Positions 8,704 through 17,256 are shown, counted from the first letter of the stretch. The stretch is DNA of 64,000 nucleotides from Allobaculum stercoricanis DSM 13633 (GCF_000384195.1 NZ_KB913034.1:451873-515872), one strand, 5' to 3'. Translations and numbers: made by a program. The notes: generated from the sequence alone by a model not told the origin.

Positions 8704-10416
8704 ATGATCAACACTTGTCTTATTCAGCAATACGCTAATACGCCTATGGCATATATCTATAAGGAAAAAACGCAAAATGAAATTTTAATTAGCAACATCA
8801 TTCAAGAACCATTTTGGAGATTGAATATTCCTGTTTTAGAGGGGAGTATCACAAAAGATCAATCCCAAATGAGTGAAATTGAAAATCAAGATGAGCAATC
8901 ATCGGCAAGTGAAAAGAGCTCAGAACAAGCACACCCTAGAGAAGATGAAACAAAAGAAGATTGTGAATCATCTGCGCAAGATCAAACAGAAGAGCAGTCA
9001 GAACAAGATCAATCAAAGCAAGAACAAGAAGATGACTATCATATTGCGCATCCCTTTACTCACTCTGGTGCCGTCATTTTGACTAAACAAGAAATGAATT
9101 TGAAGTTTGAACAGCTTCCTGAAGATGCAGCACTTTGGATTGAAGAAGATGGAAAAAAGAGAAAAATCGAACTCACTCAAGATGAACTTTCTATTTCATT
9201 CAATACAGATCTTGTCAAAGCAACTCTAGTTGATGCACAAGGAAATGTACTTCGAAAATGGTCAATTCTTTGTTTGGCGCAAGAAGATGGATCGCTCAAT
9301 GATTTGATTTTAGAGGACAAAGAAGAACAACAAGATTCGCAATCGAGTTCTTTGCAAGAGCCAAGTGAGCTAGATTCTTCATTAGAACAACAAGACACTT
9401 CACAAAGTGGAGTGAATATGGATTCAAGTACAGCAAATGAATCAGATGATCCTTTAGAAGAACCTTTAGAAAATCCACAACAAAGCCCACCCGAACAAAG
9501 CAATCCTTTTCCAGAAGAAGGATCAAACGATACACAGATTCAACAAGAAGCACCAATAGAATCGACACCAAGTTTGTCACAACGTCCCATACAAGCTCCA
9601 CCTAAACAAGATGTCGTTATCGATATTCCAATCAATTCTAACAATAGTCTTACTCACTCAAATGATGAGGTTTTGACAGTAAAGCCAGAAGAATGTGAAA
9701 TCAAACTTTCTGTCGATCAAAAAACATTTACGGCTGGACAAAAAGTGTTTACCCAAAATCTTGCTGACGTTCAAATTGTTGTCAGTAAAGGAACACTCTT
9801 GAGTACAGAAATTATTTCGCATGATACAAAACAAACTTATTCTTCATTTCAAGATGCGGCAAAAGCTGAACAATCAGGAACATTTGATATCAAAGCTACA
9901 ATTCTTAACGATAACTTACAACAACAAGCATATTGGACTTTGATTCAAGTCGGTAATGCGATTGCGACAAGTACGACCAAGCAAGGAAAGAAAGTCGATG
10001 TTGTTTATCAAATGGATGAACAAGGTAAATTCACTGCTCAAAGTAAAAGTCAAAACCAAAAGATTCAACTGTATCGAAAATTTGAACCGTTGAATAACAA
10101 GGAAATTCAAAGTGGAGAAAATCTACGTTTGTATCTCGATAAAGAACCAGGAAATTATCAAGTTCAAATTAATGGTCAAAAAACTGATGTCGACATGGAG
10201 AAAGATGAACTTGGTCAGGCATATTTACCGATCGAGACTAAAACAGGAACAAATACCATTCAACTTTTTAAAGATGGTCAAGAGGTATTTAGCCAAGAAA
10301 TCTTTACAAAAGCGACTAGCCATTTGAATACCATTCTTATTGCAGGAGCATCGCTTTGCGTAGCTTTTATGATTGCCTTGTTTGTGTATAAACGCAAAGG
10401 AGAAGTATGTGGATGA
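8704..10416 (+). CDS. Large acidic tail-anchored protein of the type VII locus (unknown)
   Basis: A 570-residue protein without a recognised family. It has no N-terminal signal peptide. It contains two low-complexity blocks rich in Glu, Gln and Ser (about residues 55-110 and 205-320), a small ordered block between them, and a beta-rich region (about 325-530) that reads like two or three Ig-like modules. A single transmembrane segment sits at the extreme C-terminus (about 542-563), followed by KRKGEVCG. The basic tail suggests an inside C-terminus, which would need the rest to be exported without a visible signal; otherwise the bulk is cytoplasmic. It occupies the place where EsaA or EssA would be expected. 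Start ATG follows agaaggtg. The EssC-like gene overlaps its last eight bases. Confidence 0.7.
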   Translation: MINTCLIQQYANTPMAYIYKEKTQNEILISNIIQEPFWRLNIPVLEGSITKDQSQMSEIENQDEQSSASEKSSEQAHPREDETKEDCESSAQDQTEEQSEQDQSKQEQEDDYHIAHPFTHSGAVILTKQEMNLKFEQLPEDAALWIEEDGKKRKIELTQDELSISFNTDLVKATLVDAQGNVLRKWSILCLAQEDGSLNDLILEDKEEQQDSQSSSLQEPSELDSSLEQQDTSQSGVNMDSSTANESDDPLEEPLENPQQSPPEQSNPFPEEGSNDTQIQQEAPIESTPSLSQRPIQAPPKQDVVIDIPINSNNSLTHSNDEVLTVKPEECEIKLSVDQKTFTAGQKVFTQNLADVQIVVSKGTLLSTEIISHDTKQTYSSFQDAAKAEQSGTFDIKATILNDNLQQQAYWTLIQVGNAIATSTTKQGKKVDVVYQMDEQGKFTAQSKSQNQKIQLYRKFEPLNNKEIQSGENLRLYLDKEPGNYQVQINGQKTDVDMEKDELGQAYLPIETKTGTNTIQLFKDGQEVFSQEIFTKATSHLNTILIAGASLCVAFMIALFVYKRKGEVCG

Positions 10417-13400
10417 GTATGTTTGGATCACTCCTTTTGAAATTCAAAAAATTAGCCCAAAAGAAATGATCGAACAACTTAGTGGTCAATATGTCGAAAA
10501 TGATTATTGTCTACAAGCTTTAAATCAAATCAATCTCAATGAAGTTTTGAGTGTCAATCAATATTGGATCACTAAACACAAATGGCAATATTGTTGCGTC
10601 AAAGGCAATGAACTTGAAGAAAGTAAGGACCGTGAGCTTGGAAAATTGAAACAACGCATTAAACATGGAGGATTTCAACTGAGTTGGGATTCGATGGGTA
10701 AATGGCAGCTGAAGCATAATTCGAATTTTCACCTAGCGAAAAGTTATCTGCAATGGATGTATCACAATGGAAAACGAATGGAACAACAAGACTATGTTCT
10801 TCAAGATGACGATTGGATCTATTGTTGGCCATACGAGTTTTATGTTCTTGCAGATTGTATCTGGATCAATCTAGAACATACATTTACGACAAGAAATTTG
10901 GAAATGTTTGTGGCGGATGAAAAAGGAGATTACGTTTTTTCGCCTTTTATTGGACAAGAAAAATATGAAATTGAGCCATATTTAGAAAATCGTAAGTCCA
11001 ATTCAAATCGGATGGGCTCTCCGGCTGGAATGATCGTGATCAGTTCACTAGCCTCAGTTTTATCAAATTTCTTGATCAATCCTAATCAAGAAGGATTACT
11101 ACAAGCGGGATTAGTGAGCGCTATAGTTTCGGGTAGTGCTTTTGTGGGCTGGTATAGTTGGCAATCCCATCGCCGTAAAGTACTCCAACAAAAAGATGAA
11201 AATGAATTGATGCAGGAATACTTAGATTATCTTCAACAAAAAGTGAAGACAGTTGAGCAAAGAAGACGAAAGCTCAATAACAGCTTTATTGATGTATGTG
11301 AAAAGATTAAAAGTTTTGATCGGTCAATGCATGGCTGCCTTAGCCATGACGATTGGAAACTTCCAGTAGGCATTCAAAAATCGATTTTTGGATCATTTCA
11401 ATATCCCAATATCCCATGGCAATTCGCGACGAGCAATTCTAAAAAAGCATTAGATCAATTGGCAAGCCAGCCTTTCGATTGTTGGACTTTTTCAATGATC
11501 GAACAAGGCGGTATTTATGATTTAACACATTGGCGTATTGAACAAGTGTTATGGCTGTATTTGTTGTGGTGTTGGATGGTCGAAACAAAACAAAGAAAAT
11601 TTGTGTGGATCACCAAAAAGAAGCTGGCACTGATTCATAACGCTTCAATGCTCAATCATCAATTACTTTGTTTTCGTGATGAAATCGACTTTTTTGCTCT
11701 ACAAAGCCAATATCCCCAAATTGAATGGACGATTGTAGCCGATCATCTGTTGCCAGAAACAAAATGCAACCCCAAAGATACTTTGCTTTATATCCAAGAA
11801 ATACATGAAAGTTCCCCTACATTAGTAGTCGTAGAACAACAAAGAAATATTCAATTAGCGAATCAGGAACAAATTAGACAAACAAATCATGACAAGATTG
11901 AATCTTTATTTCCCATAAGCATGCCACCAGAAAATTTGTGGCGTAAAACAAGTTATTTAACAGGACAAGAAGATCAAAAACACTCGCTACAAATACCGAG
12001 TTGTTATCGACGAGAACTAGAACAAGGAAATCAGAAATTTAAAAAAGTGAATCTTTGTGTCGAACTTTGTCCAGGCGTGTATTGGGATTTAAAAAAAGAA
12101 GGACCGCATGCCCTTGTGGCCGGTGCAACAGGGAGTGGGAAAAGTGAAGGACTATGTTCGATTTTATATCAATTAGCTTTGCAAAATTCCGCTTTATCTT
12201 TGCAGTATGTGCTGATTGATTTTAAAGGCGGATCGTTTTTAAGCCCATTTTTGGATTTGCCCCATACTGCAGCAGTGTTAACGAATCTCGATTTTCAACA
12301 AATATGGCGTTTAGAAAAAGCATTAAATCAAGAATTAGAAAGAAGACAAGATGCAATTAGTCAATTTCTAAAATGTAACCCAGGTGTTCAAACAGAAATA
12401 GAAGCAGTACTCAATCCTAAAACGAATCAACTGTTTAGTGAAATCATCGTTGTCGTTGATGAATTCGGTCAATTAAAAAGTCGTTGTCCGGAGTTTATGA
12501 AAAGTCTTCAACAAATGGCACGGATCGGTCGATCACTTGGCTTTCATTTGATTTTGTCTACGCAAAAGCCGGCCGGAATTGTCGATGAACAAATTTGGGC
12601 CAATGCGAAGAGTCGTCTTTGTTTTCCTGTATTGGATCGGATGGATTCTCGTGAAGTGTTAGGACATGAAAAAGCAGCGATGCTCAAAGCGAGTGGAGAA
12701 TTCATTTTACAGACTGACGAAAGCGAAAAGATGGGACGTATGTTTTATCTTAAACGACCATTTGATGGAACGTCGAAAGTAGAAAGATTGGATGGGCGAA
12801 ATAATTGGCAAGTCCTTGAACAACGAACTTTGCAAGACGCTATTCGGCATTTGATTTTAAAACGCCAGGAAATAAAACAATGGCTTTTAGCGCCAGATTT
12901 AAAGGAAGTACCAGATGAGTTTAGTGGTTTAAAAGAAGATTTTCTCGATCATTTCGAAAAATATGAAGTGCCCCAAAATCGAATGCATTTATGTTTAGCA
13001 AGCGATCAACAAATCGACCAACTCTTTAGCATTTTGTTTTTTGAAAGTCCTCTACCGACTTTAAGCAATATCGATATGATTCAAGCTATACAAAATTCTC
13101 ATTTTAAAACAAAGCAAAATGAGAAAGTGCTTGAACAGCTTGTTTTGCTCGATGAGTTAGGATTGAAACATTTAGGACTTTGGCAAAATTTGAATTTACC
13201 TTCACTATGGCAACTTGCCCAATTCGAACAGCCAGCATTTGTATTGATACGGATGGATGAACAGATCCCATTTGAATTGATCGAAGCATTGTCGAAAAAT
13301 CATCAACTTAGTGTTTTGATCGCATTTAAGCACATTTCGTTTCGGGATGAAAAACTCTTTCGCTTTTGTAGCAATCGTCTAATTGGTGAAGTAGAAAGTC

Positions 13401-14023
13401 GAGATCAATTGTCATTGATTTCTGAAGGGAAGATAGCAGCAGTAGAAAAAGCCCCACTACTTCGCATACTCGAGCCAAATGCTCAAAAAGAACAATATAT
13501 ACGCGTGATTATGGGAAACAAAATTCCAAAGTTTAAAACAAAGTCTCATGCATCCAATTTCTGTCATGACTATCAACCGATCGTACTAGAACTCGACTGC
13601 AAGCAGCCGATTACCTATTTTGCTAAAGGCTTAATCGGGATTGAAATGACTTTAGGTAAGCCAGTATTTAAAGGAATGAATTCACTTGTGATTTGTTGGC
13701 AACAACAAAGTGCTCAAGACTTAGCATTTCGCCTAGTTGAACGTTTAAATTTTGAAAATTCTCGATATAGCTTTGGGATTTTTCCTGAACAAGGCCAATT
13801 TGTATTATGCGATCTGGCCAAGCAAGAAGATCCGGCTAATGCGTTGCGACAAATGTTGGAAAAATACGATGTTTTATTCATTGGGGAAGGATTAGAACAG
13901 TATAGTTATGCAATTCATCTTCCATATCATACAAAAACGAATAGCCAAGCAATTTATATCCACCAAGGTAAGGTGCTTGAACTGCAACTTGCTCAAGTCT
14001 GTGAAATGGAGATGGACGAATAA
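10409..14023 (+). CDS. essC: EssC-like FtsK/SpoIIIE ATPase of type VII secretion system
   Basis: A 1204-residue membrane ATPase that would drive export of WXG100 substrates. After an N-terminal soluble region comes a hydrophobic pair (about residues 208-250) and a coiled-coil stretch. An FtsK/SpoIIIE domain follows with Walker A GATGSGKS at about 572-579, the family sequence LIDFKGGSF, Walker B IIVVVDEF near 679-686, and LILSTQKPAG. Two further C-terminal ATPase-like regions have no Walker A, so only the first domain appears catalytic. Unlike Staphylococcus EssC there are no N-terminal FHA domains. The start is GTG 10409, six bases after AAAGGAG and overlapping the previous gene by eight bases; the ATG at 10373 has no ribosome binding site. 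Confidence 0.88.
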   Translation: MDEYVWITPFEIQKISPKEMIEQLSGQYVENDYCLQALNQINLNEVLSVNQYWITKHKWQYCCVKGNELEESKDRELGKLKQRIKHGGFQLSWDSMGKWQLKHNSNFHLAKSYLQWMYHNGKRMEQQDYVLQDDDWIYCWPYEFYVLADCIWINLEHTFTTRNLEMFVADEKGDYVFSPFIGQEKYEIEPYLENRKSNSNRMGSPAGMIVISSLASVLSNFLINPNQEGLLQAGLVSAIVSGSAFVGWYSWQSHRRKVLQQKDENELMQEYLDYLQQKVKTVEQRRRKLNNSFIDVCEKIKSFDRSMHGCLSHDDWKLPVGIQKSIFGSFQYPNIPWQFATSNSKKALDQLASQPFDCWTFSMIEQGGIYDLTHWRIEQVLWLYLLWCWMVETKQRKFVWITKKKLALIHNASMLNHQLLCFRDEIDFFALQSQYPQIEWTIVADHLLPETKCNPKDTLLYIQEIHESSPTLVVVEQQRNIQLANQEQIRQTNHDKIESLFPISMPPENLWRKTSYLTGQEDQKHSLQIPSCYRRELEQGNQKFKKVNLCVELCPGVYWDLKKEGPHALVAGATGSGKSEGLCSILYQLALQNSALSLQYVLIDFKGGSFLSPFLDLPHTAAVLTNLDFQQIWRLEKALNQELERRQDAISQFLKCNPGVQTEIEAVLNPKTNQLFSEIIVVVDEFGQLKSRCPEFMKSLQQMARIGRSLGFHLILSTQKPAGIVDEQIWANAKSRLCFPVLDRMDSREVLGHEKAAMLKASGEFILQTDESEKMGRMFYLKRPFDGTSKVERLDGRNNWQVLEQRTLQDAIRHLILKRQEIKQWLLAPDLKEVPDEFSGLKEDFLDHFEKYEVPQNRMHLCLASDQQIDQLFSILFFESPLPTLSNIDMIQAIQNSHFKTKQNEKVLEQLVLLDELGLKHLGLWQNLNLPSLWQLAQFEQPAFVLIRMDEQIPFELIEALSKNHQLSVLIAFKHISFRDEKLFRFCSNRLIGEVESRDQLSLISEGKIAAVEKAPLLRILEPNAQKEQYIRVIMGNKIPKFKTKSHASNFCHDYQPIVLELDCKQPITYFAKGLIGIEMTLGKPVFKGMNSLVICWQQQSAQDLAFRLVERLNFENSRYSFGIFPEQGQFVLCDLAKQEDPANALRQMLEKYDVLFIGEGLEQYSYAIHLPYHTKTNSQAIYIHQGKVLELQLAQVCEMEMDE

Positions 14024-14025
14024 AC

Positions 14026-14343
14026 ATGATCATTTCTTTAAAAGTTTTAGGGAGCAAACGATATCAAATCTTTAAAATTGAGGATCCAAAACATATCAGT
14101 TTGACCAAACTAGCGACCTATTATTTTTCGTCGATTCAAGACAAAGATTCAAACCAAATGGAATCAAAAGGAGATCAAAAGGTGGAATATCTGTTTTATT
14201 CAAAAGCTGAACAAGGGATTTTAAATCCTTATATTCCATTAAGTCAGTTAAGGGTTGTAGATGAAGATCAATTATTGATCATCCCAACTAACTCGAAATT
14301 CCACCTTAATCCTTTTGCAAGCGATAGGAGAATAGACAAATGA
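14026..14343 (+). CDS. Small protein, possible EsaB/YukD-like ubiquitin fold
   Basis: A 105-residue protein directly after the EssC-like gene (two-base gap). The predicted order is strand (MIISLKVLG), strand (RYQIFKI), helix (ISLTKLATYYFSSI), strand, then LSQLRVVDEDQLLII. This matches the beta-grasp pattern of YukD/EsaB, which ends in a similar LxxxGIxxGDxLxIL segment. EsaB proteins are small cytoplasmic partners of the Ess machinery. Sequence similarity is not enough to be certain, and the protein is some 25 residues longer than YukD. Its stop overlaps the start of the next gene (ATGA). Confidence 0.55.
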   Translation: MIISLKVLGSKRYQIFKIEDPKHISLTKLATYYFSSIQDKDSNQMESKGDQKVEYLFYSKAEQGILNPYIPLSQLRVVDEDQLLIIPTNSKFHLNPFASDRRIDK

Positions 14344-14630
14344 GAATACAAGCGAATTTTATTGAAATACGAAATACAGGAAATTTGATTCAACGACAAG
14401 CCCAAGAATACGAAGGTTTTATGGATCAGATGTTGAATCGAATGAATGAGCTTCAATCTGCCTGGCAAGGGAGTGATAGCCAAGCGTTTTTAACTCAATT
14501 AGAAGCTTTGCGCCCCAAAATGTTGCAATTGAAACAAGCAATCGATCTATATGGCGCTGCACTATTGCATAGTGCCAATGCATACGAACAACTACAAGCC
14601 GATCGCACGGCAAGTGCCAAACTACTTTAG
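14340..14630 (+). CDS. WXG100-family protein (EsxA-like), W-Q-G
   Basis: A 96-residue helical-hairpin protein of the WXG100/ESAT-6 family. The turn motif W42-Q-G44 lies in LQSAWQGSDS between two amphipathic helices. Such proteins form dimers and are exported by type VII machines, both as substrates and as required components. Length is exactly that of the family. It starts at an ATGA overlap with the preceding gene, so translation is probably coupled. A second family member follows. Confidence 0.9.
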   Translation: MRIQANFIEIRNTGNLIQRQAQEYEGFMDQMLNRMNELQSAWQGSDSQAFLTQLEALRPKMLQLKQAIDLYGAALLHSANAYEQLQADRTASAKLL

Positions 14631-14650
14631 ATAAGGAAAGGGAATTAGAC

Positions 14651-14935
14651 ATGGAAGGAATTGTTATTACGAGTGAAACGCTCGAATCAACTGCAACTCA
14701 AGTGCTGAATCAAAAAGCCCAAATGGAGTCTTTGTTTGAACAGATCAAACAAGAGATTCGTTCGATGAATTCATATTGGCAATCACCAGCAAGTGATGCT
14801 GCTTTGCAACAATTTGAACAACTTGCCCCTACTTTTGGTAAGTATATTGAAGTCGTCAATAACTACATCGTTTACTTACAACAAACCGCAACGGCCTATC
14901 GTGAAAATGAAACGGCGCTTAGTTCTGGTGTATGA
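14651..14935 (+). CDS. WXG100-family protein, variant W-Q-S turn
   Basis: A 94-residue helical-hairpin protein with the turn motif W43-Q-S45 (MNSYWQSPASD), a WxS variant of WXG. The helices on each side are amphipathic. Together with the previous gene it could give a heterodimeric pair as in mycobacterial EsxA/EsxB, whereas many Firmicutes use a homodimer. The start follows aaggaaaggg. The stop overlaps the next start (ATGA). Confidence 0.87.
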   Translation: MEGIVITSETLESTATQVLNQKAQMESLFEQIKQEIRSMNSYWQSPASDAALQQFEQLAPTFGKYIEVVNNYIVYLQQTATAYRENETALSSGV

Positions 14936-15114
14936 GTACGTCATATTACAACCAGCTTATCGCCAGTTTATCCCGTGTTGAACAAAGCATTCCAAGCAAT
15001 TTACAACCGGAAGAACAAACCGCTTTATCACAAGCATTTAGTCGCGTGTTTTCACTAATTTTTGAACAGATCGAGGCAATTTATGAATATAATTCTCGAC
15101 ACCGAACAATGTAA
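14932..15114 (+). CDS. Small helical protein of the type VII locus (unknown)
   Basis: A 60-residue, probably all-helical protein (LIASLSRVEQSIP, then EEQTALSQAFSRVFSLIFEQIEAIYEY). No family is recognised. It begins in an ATGA overlap with the second WXG100 gene and overlaps the next gene by 32 bases, so it is embedded in a translationally coupled chain. By position it could be a chaperone or partner for the following candidate substrate, but this is inference. Confidence 0.6.
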   Translation: MSTSYYNQLIASLSRVEQSIPSNLQPEEQTALSQAFSRVFSLIFEQIEAIYEYNSRHRTM

Positions 15115-15892
15115 TCGTATTGCCGATGCACTCGCCAACTTGCAACAATCCCAATCTTTTTCAGATCCAAATTTACAAGCAAGAGATCATCAAATTCAAA
15201 ACCAAATTCATCTGATTGAAAACTTTTTTCGCCGACTTTCCACAATGGTGGAGAATAACGAAAATCGACTCATTTTCAATCAAGACATCTATGTTGGATC
15301 GCATACCGGATTGACAGTAAATACGAATTCATCAGGATCAATTCCATCTCTATTAAAAGGGAAAGCGCTCGGCGCAAAAGCCAATCTTGCCTATACGGGA
15401 ATGTTGGTTGGAAGTGCAAAGAGTATTGGACCGTTTTTTGGTCAGGCCGGAATTTCTGCAATCGAGGGAAATATATCGGGTAAGGCGAGTTTTCGGGTAC
15501 TCAAAGATAAAAAACTTTATCCTGAATTGAATTTACAGGCACAAGGAAATGCGCATATAGCAGCGGCAAGTGTAATGGGTGGAGTGAACTTAGGAATGGT
15601 TCAAACGAGTATTCGAACAGCAGCTGAAGTGGGCGCTGTTTATGGCCATGCAACAGCAGTTCTCGCTCCCGAAAAACAAGTGCTTAGCGCCCAAGTTGGA
15701 GCAGCGGCAGTTCGTGGAGAATGCGTTTTAGCGATTGAACTTGCCAACATTAAAGTAACAATTGGCATATCAGGTTCGCTAGGAAGTGTTGAAGCTGGTG
15801 TTCATTATTCTAATGAACCAGGTTCTTGGGAGATTGGAACCAATGCGGCGCTGTTTGCGGGAGGTGGATTAAGAATTCGCGTCGATTATTAA
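15083..15892 (+). CDS. Candidate type VII substrate: helical head plus Gly/Ala-rich beta tail
   Basis: A 269-residue protein. The first 65 residues are predicted helical (ADALANLQQSQ, IHLIENFFRRLSTMVE), like the targeting heads of WXG/LXG substrates. From about residue 85 on it is rich in Gly, Ala, Ser and Val with alternating small and hydrophobic residues (VGAAAVRGECVLAIELA, ISGSLGSVEAGVHYS), suggesting a repetitive beta-sheet. There is no signal peptide or transmembrane segment. No known toxin domain is recognised. The ATG at 15083 is chosen for the GAGG six bases upstream; a TTG at 15062 is the alternative. Position after the WXG100 genes suggests export by this system. Confidence 0.65.
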   Translation: MNIILDTEQCNRIADALANLQQSQSFSDPNLQARDHQIQNQIHLIENFFRRLSTMVENNENRLIFNQDIYVGSHTGLTVNTNSSGSIPSLLKGKALGAKANLAYTGMLVGSAKSIGPFFGQAGISAIEGNISGKASFRVLKDKKLYPELNLQAQGNAHIAAASVMGGVNLGMVQTSIRTAAEVGAVYGHATAVLAPEKQVLSAQVGAAAVRGECVLAIELANIKVTIGISGSLGSVEAGVHYSNEPGSWEIGTNAALFAGGGLRIRVDY

Positions 15893-15915
15893 AAATAAGA
15901 AAAGAGGTGAATTGA

Positions 15916-16219
15916 ATGAAAGATTTTTTACCATTAGGAACAATCGTGACCCTCAAAGGAGGATCCAAGCGAGTGATGATTGTCGGGCGATTGCAACAAG
16001 AAACGAATAATCAAATGATCTATGACTATAATGATCTATGACTATAGTGCGGTTTGTTGGCCAGAAGGAATGATTGATTCTAAACAAGTTTATTTATTTA
16101 ATCATGAGGATCTTGCGATGATTTGGTTTATCGGCTATCAAGATCAAGAAGAATTCGAAGTACGGGCAAGTTTAGAGCGCGAATGTTCTAAATTAAATAG
16201 ACAATCTACATCTCTTTAA
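15916..16219 (+). pseudogene. DUF4176 gene interrupted by 16-bp tandem duplication
   Basis: The first frame (15916-16041) gives MKDFLPLGTIVTLKGGSKR and so on, the start of DUF4176 proteins commonly found in firmicute type VII loci. It stops at 16039-16041, just after a 16-base unit repeated twice in tandem at 16014-16045. The +1 frame then continues with YDYSAVCWPEGM and the typical LFNHEDL segment to 16219. Removing one copy of the repeat joins both halves into one 95-codon frame. The gene is therefore either recently inactivated or phase-variable through repeat slippage. A strong aaagaggtg ribosome binding site is intact. Confidence 0.85.
16014..16045 (+). repeat. Perfect 16-bp tandem duplication causing frameshift
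   Basis: The unit aatgatctatgactat occurs twice in direct contact (16014-16029 and 16030-16045). Sixteen bases is not a multiple of three, so the second copy shifts the DUF4176 frame. Confidence 0.97.
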
Positions 16220-16226
16220 CAAAACA

Positions 16227-16271
16227 AAATGCTGTAAAGATATGCATGAAGCAATTCTTTACAGCATTTTT
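16227..16271 (+). terminator. Terminator of the type VII locus
   Basis: Arms aaatgctgtaaaga / tctttacagcattt with a T-rich tail, eight bases after the last reading frame of the locus. Confidence 0.85.
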
Positions 16272-16356
16272 ATCTGTGTATGGAAAAATGTAGTTGAGTT
16301 TCCAATGTTGCATAAAACAAACACAGAGCAATTGATCAAATGTGTTGCATGCGTAA

Positions 16357-17193
16357 TCAAGAAGCTTTTTGTTCATGATTTGAATCAGCTGCCTTTTTAT
16401 ATTCTCCAGTAAGGTTAAAAGCGTGATTCATTGGTCCAGAACCTTGGCCGAGATCAAGTTGTGCCGATAAGGCATTGGAAATATAGTCTTTCGCTCTTTG
16501 TACTGATGTTTCAAGATCGAATCCTTTGGCAAGGTTTGCGGCAATTGCACTTGAAAGCGTACAGCCTGTTCCGTGTGTGTTTGGGTTGTCGATGCGTTTG
16601 CCATAGAACCATTTGATTTTTCCATCTGCACAAAGAAGATCATTGGCATCATTGATATTGTGGCCACCTTTTACAAGCACTGCACAACCATAAGTTTGAT
16701 TGATGTGAATTGCTGCTTGGACCATGTCGTCTTCGTTTTCGATCTTCATTCCACTAAGTACTTCGGCTTCGGGAATATTTGGTGTTGCAAGAATGGCAAT
16801 CGGCAAAAGGCAGTTTTTCATCGTCATGACTGCTTCGCTTTGCATAAGGTCAGCACCAGATGTTGCCACCATAACCGGATCGACTACAATTTTATCAGCC
16901 TTGTAAAAAGTTAGTTTGTCTACGATTGTTTTGATGAGTTCTGAATTGGAGACCATTCCGATTTTAATTGCATCGGGACGAATATCGGTAAAGATCATAT
17001 CTAATTGATCAGCAAGAAATTCAGCTGTTGCTTCTAATATGCTAGATACCCCAGTTGTATTTTGAGCAGTTAGGGCAGTGATGGCACTCATCGCATATAC
17101 GCCATTCATTGTCATCGTTTTAATATCTGCTTGAATACCGGCACCACCGCTGCAATCACTTCCGGCGATAGTCAAAGCTGTTTTCATTTCCAT
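16357..17193 (-). CDS. thiD: Hydroxymethylpyrimidine/phosphomethylpyrimidine kinase
   Basis: A 278-residue ribokinase-fold enzyme that phosphorylates hydroxymethylpyrimidine and then its monophosphate for thiamine synthesis. Motifs include ALTIAGSDCSGGAGIQADIKT at the N-terminus (pyrimidine binding), VDPVMVATSG in the middle and the anion-hole signature NTHGTGCTLSSAIA near residue 210. It is the last gene of a minus-strand thiamine operon. The start ATG lies nine bases after AGGAG; a second ATG two codons in is also possible. Confidence 0.95.
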   Translation of the reverse strand: MEMKTALTIAGSDCSGGAGIQADIKTMTMNGVYAMSAITALTAQNTTGVSSILEATAEFLADQLDMIFTDIRPDAIKIGMVSNSELIKTIVDKLTFYKADKIVVDPVMVATSGADLMQSEAVMTMKNCLLPIAILATPNIPEAEVLSGMKIENEDDMVQAAIHINQTYGCAVLVKGGHNINDANDLLCADGKIKWFYGKRIDNPNTHGTGCTLSSAIAANLAKGFDLETSVQRAKDYISNALSAQLDLGQGSGPMNHAFNLTGEYKKAADSNHEQKAS

Positions 17194-17256
17194 TTTGAAA
17201 TTCTCCTTTTGTATTTGAATAACTTAAGATAGTCCCTTTAAATTTGCTGTTTCGTT

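Noticed and set aside
10373..10408. Upstream ATG extension of the EssC-like gene
   Set aside because: No ribosome binding site; the GTG at 10409 sits at the right distance from AAAGGAG and gives a sensible start.
10407..10469. Short frame MWMSMFGS starting right after the same AAAGGAG site
   Set aside because: It ends after about 20 codons and overlaps the EssC start; one of the three ATGs may be a decoy but no product is supported.
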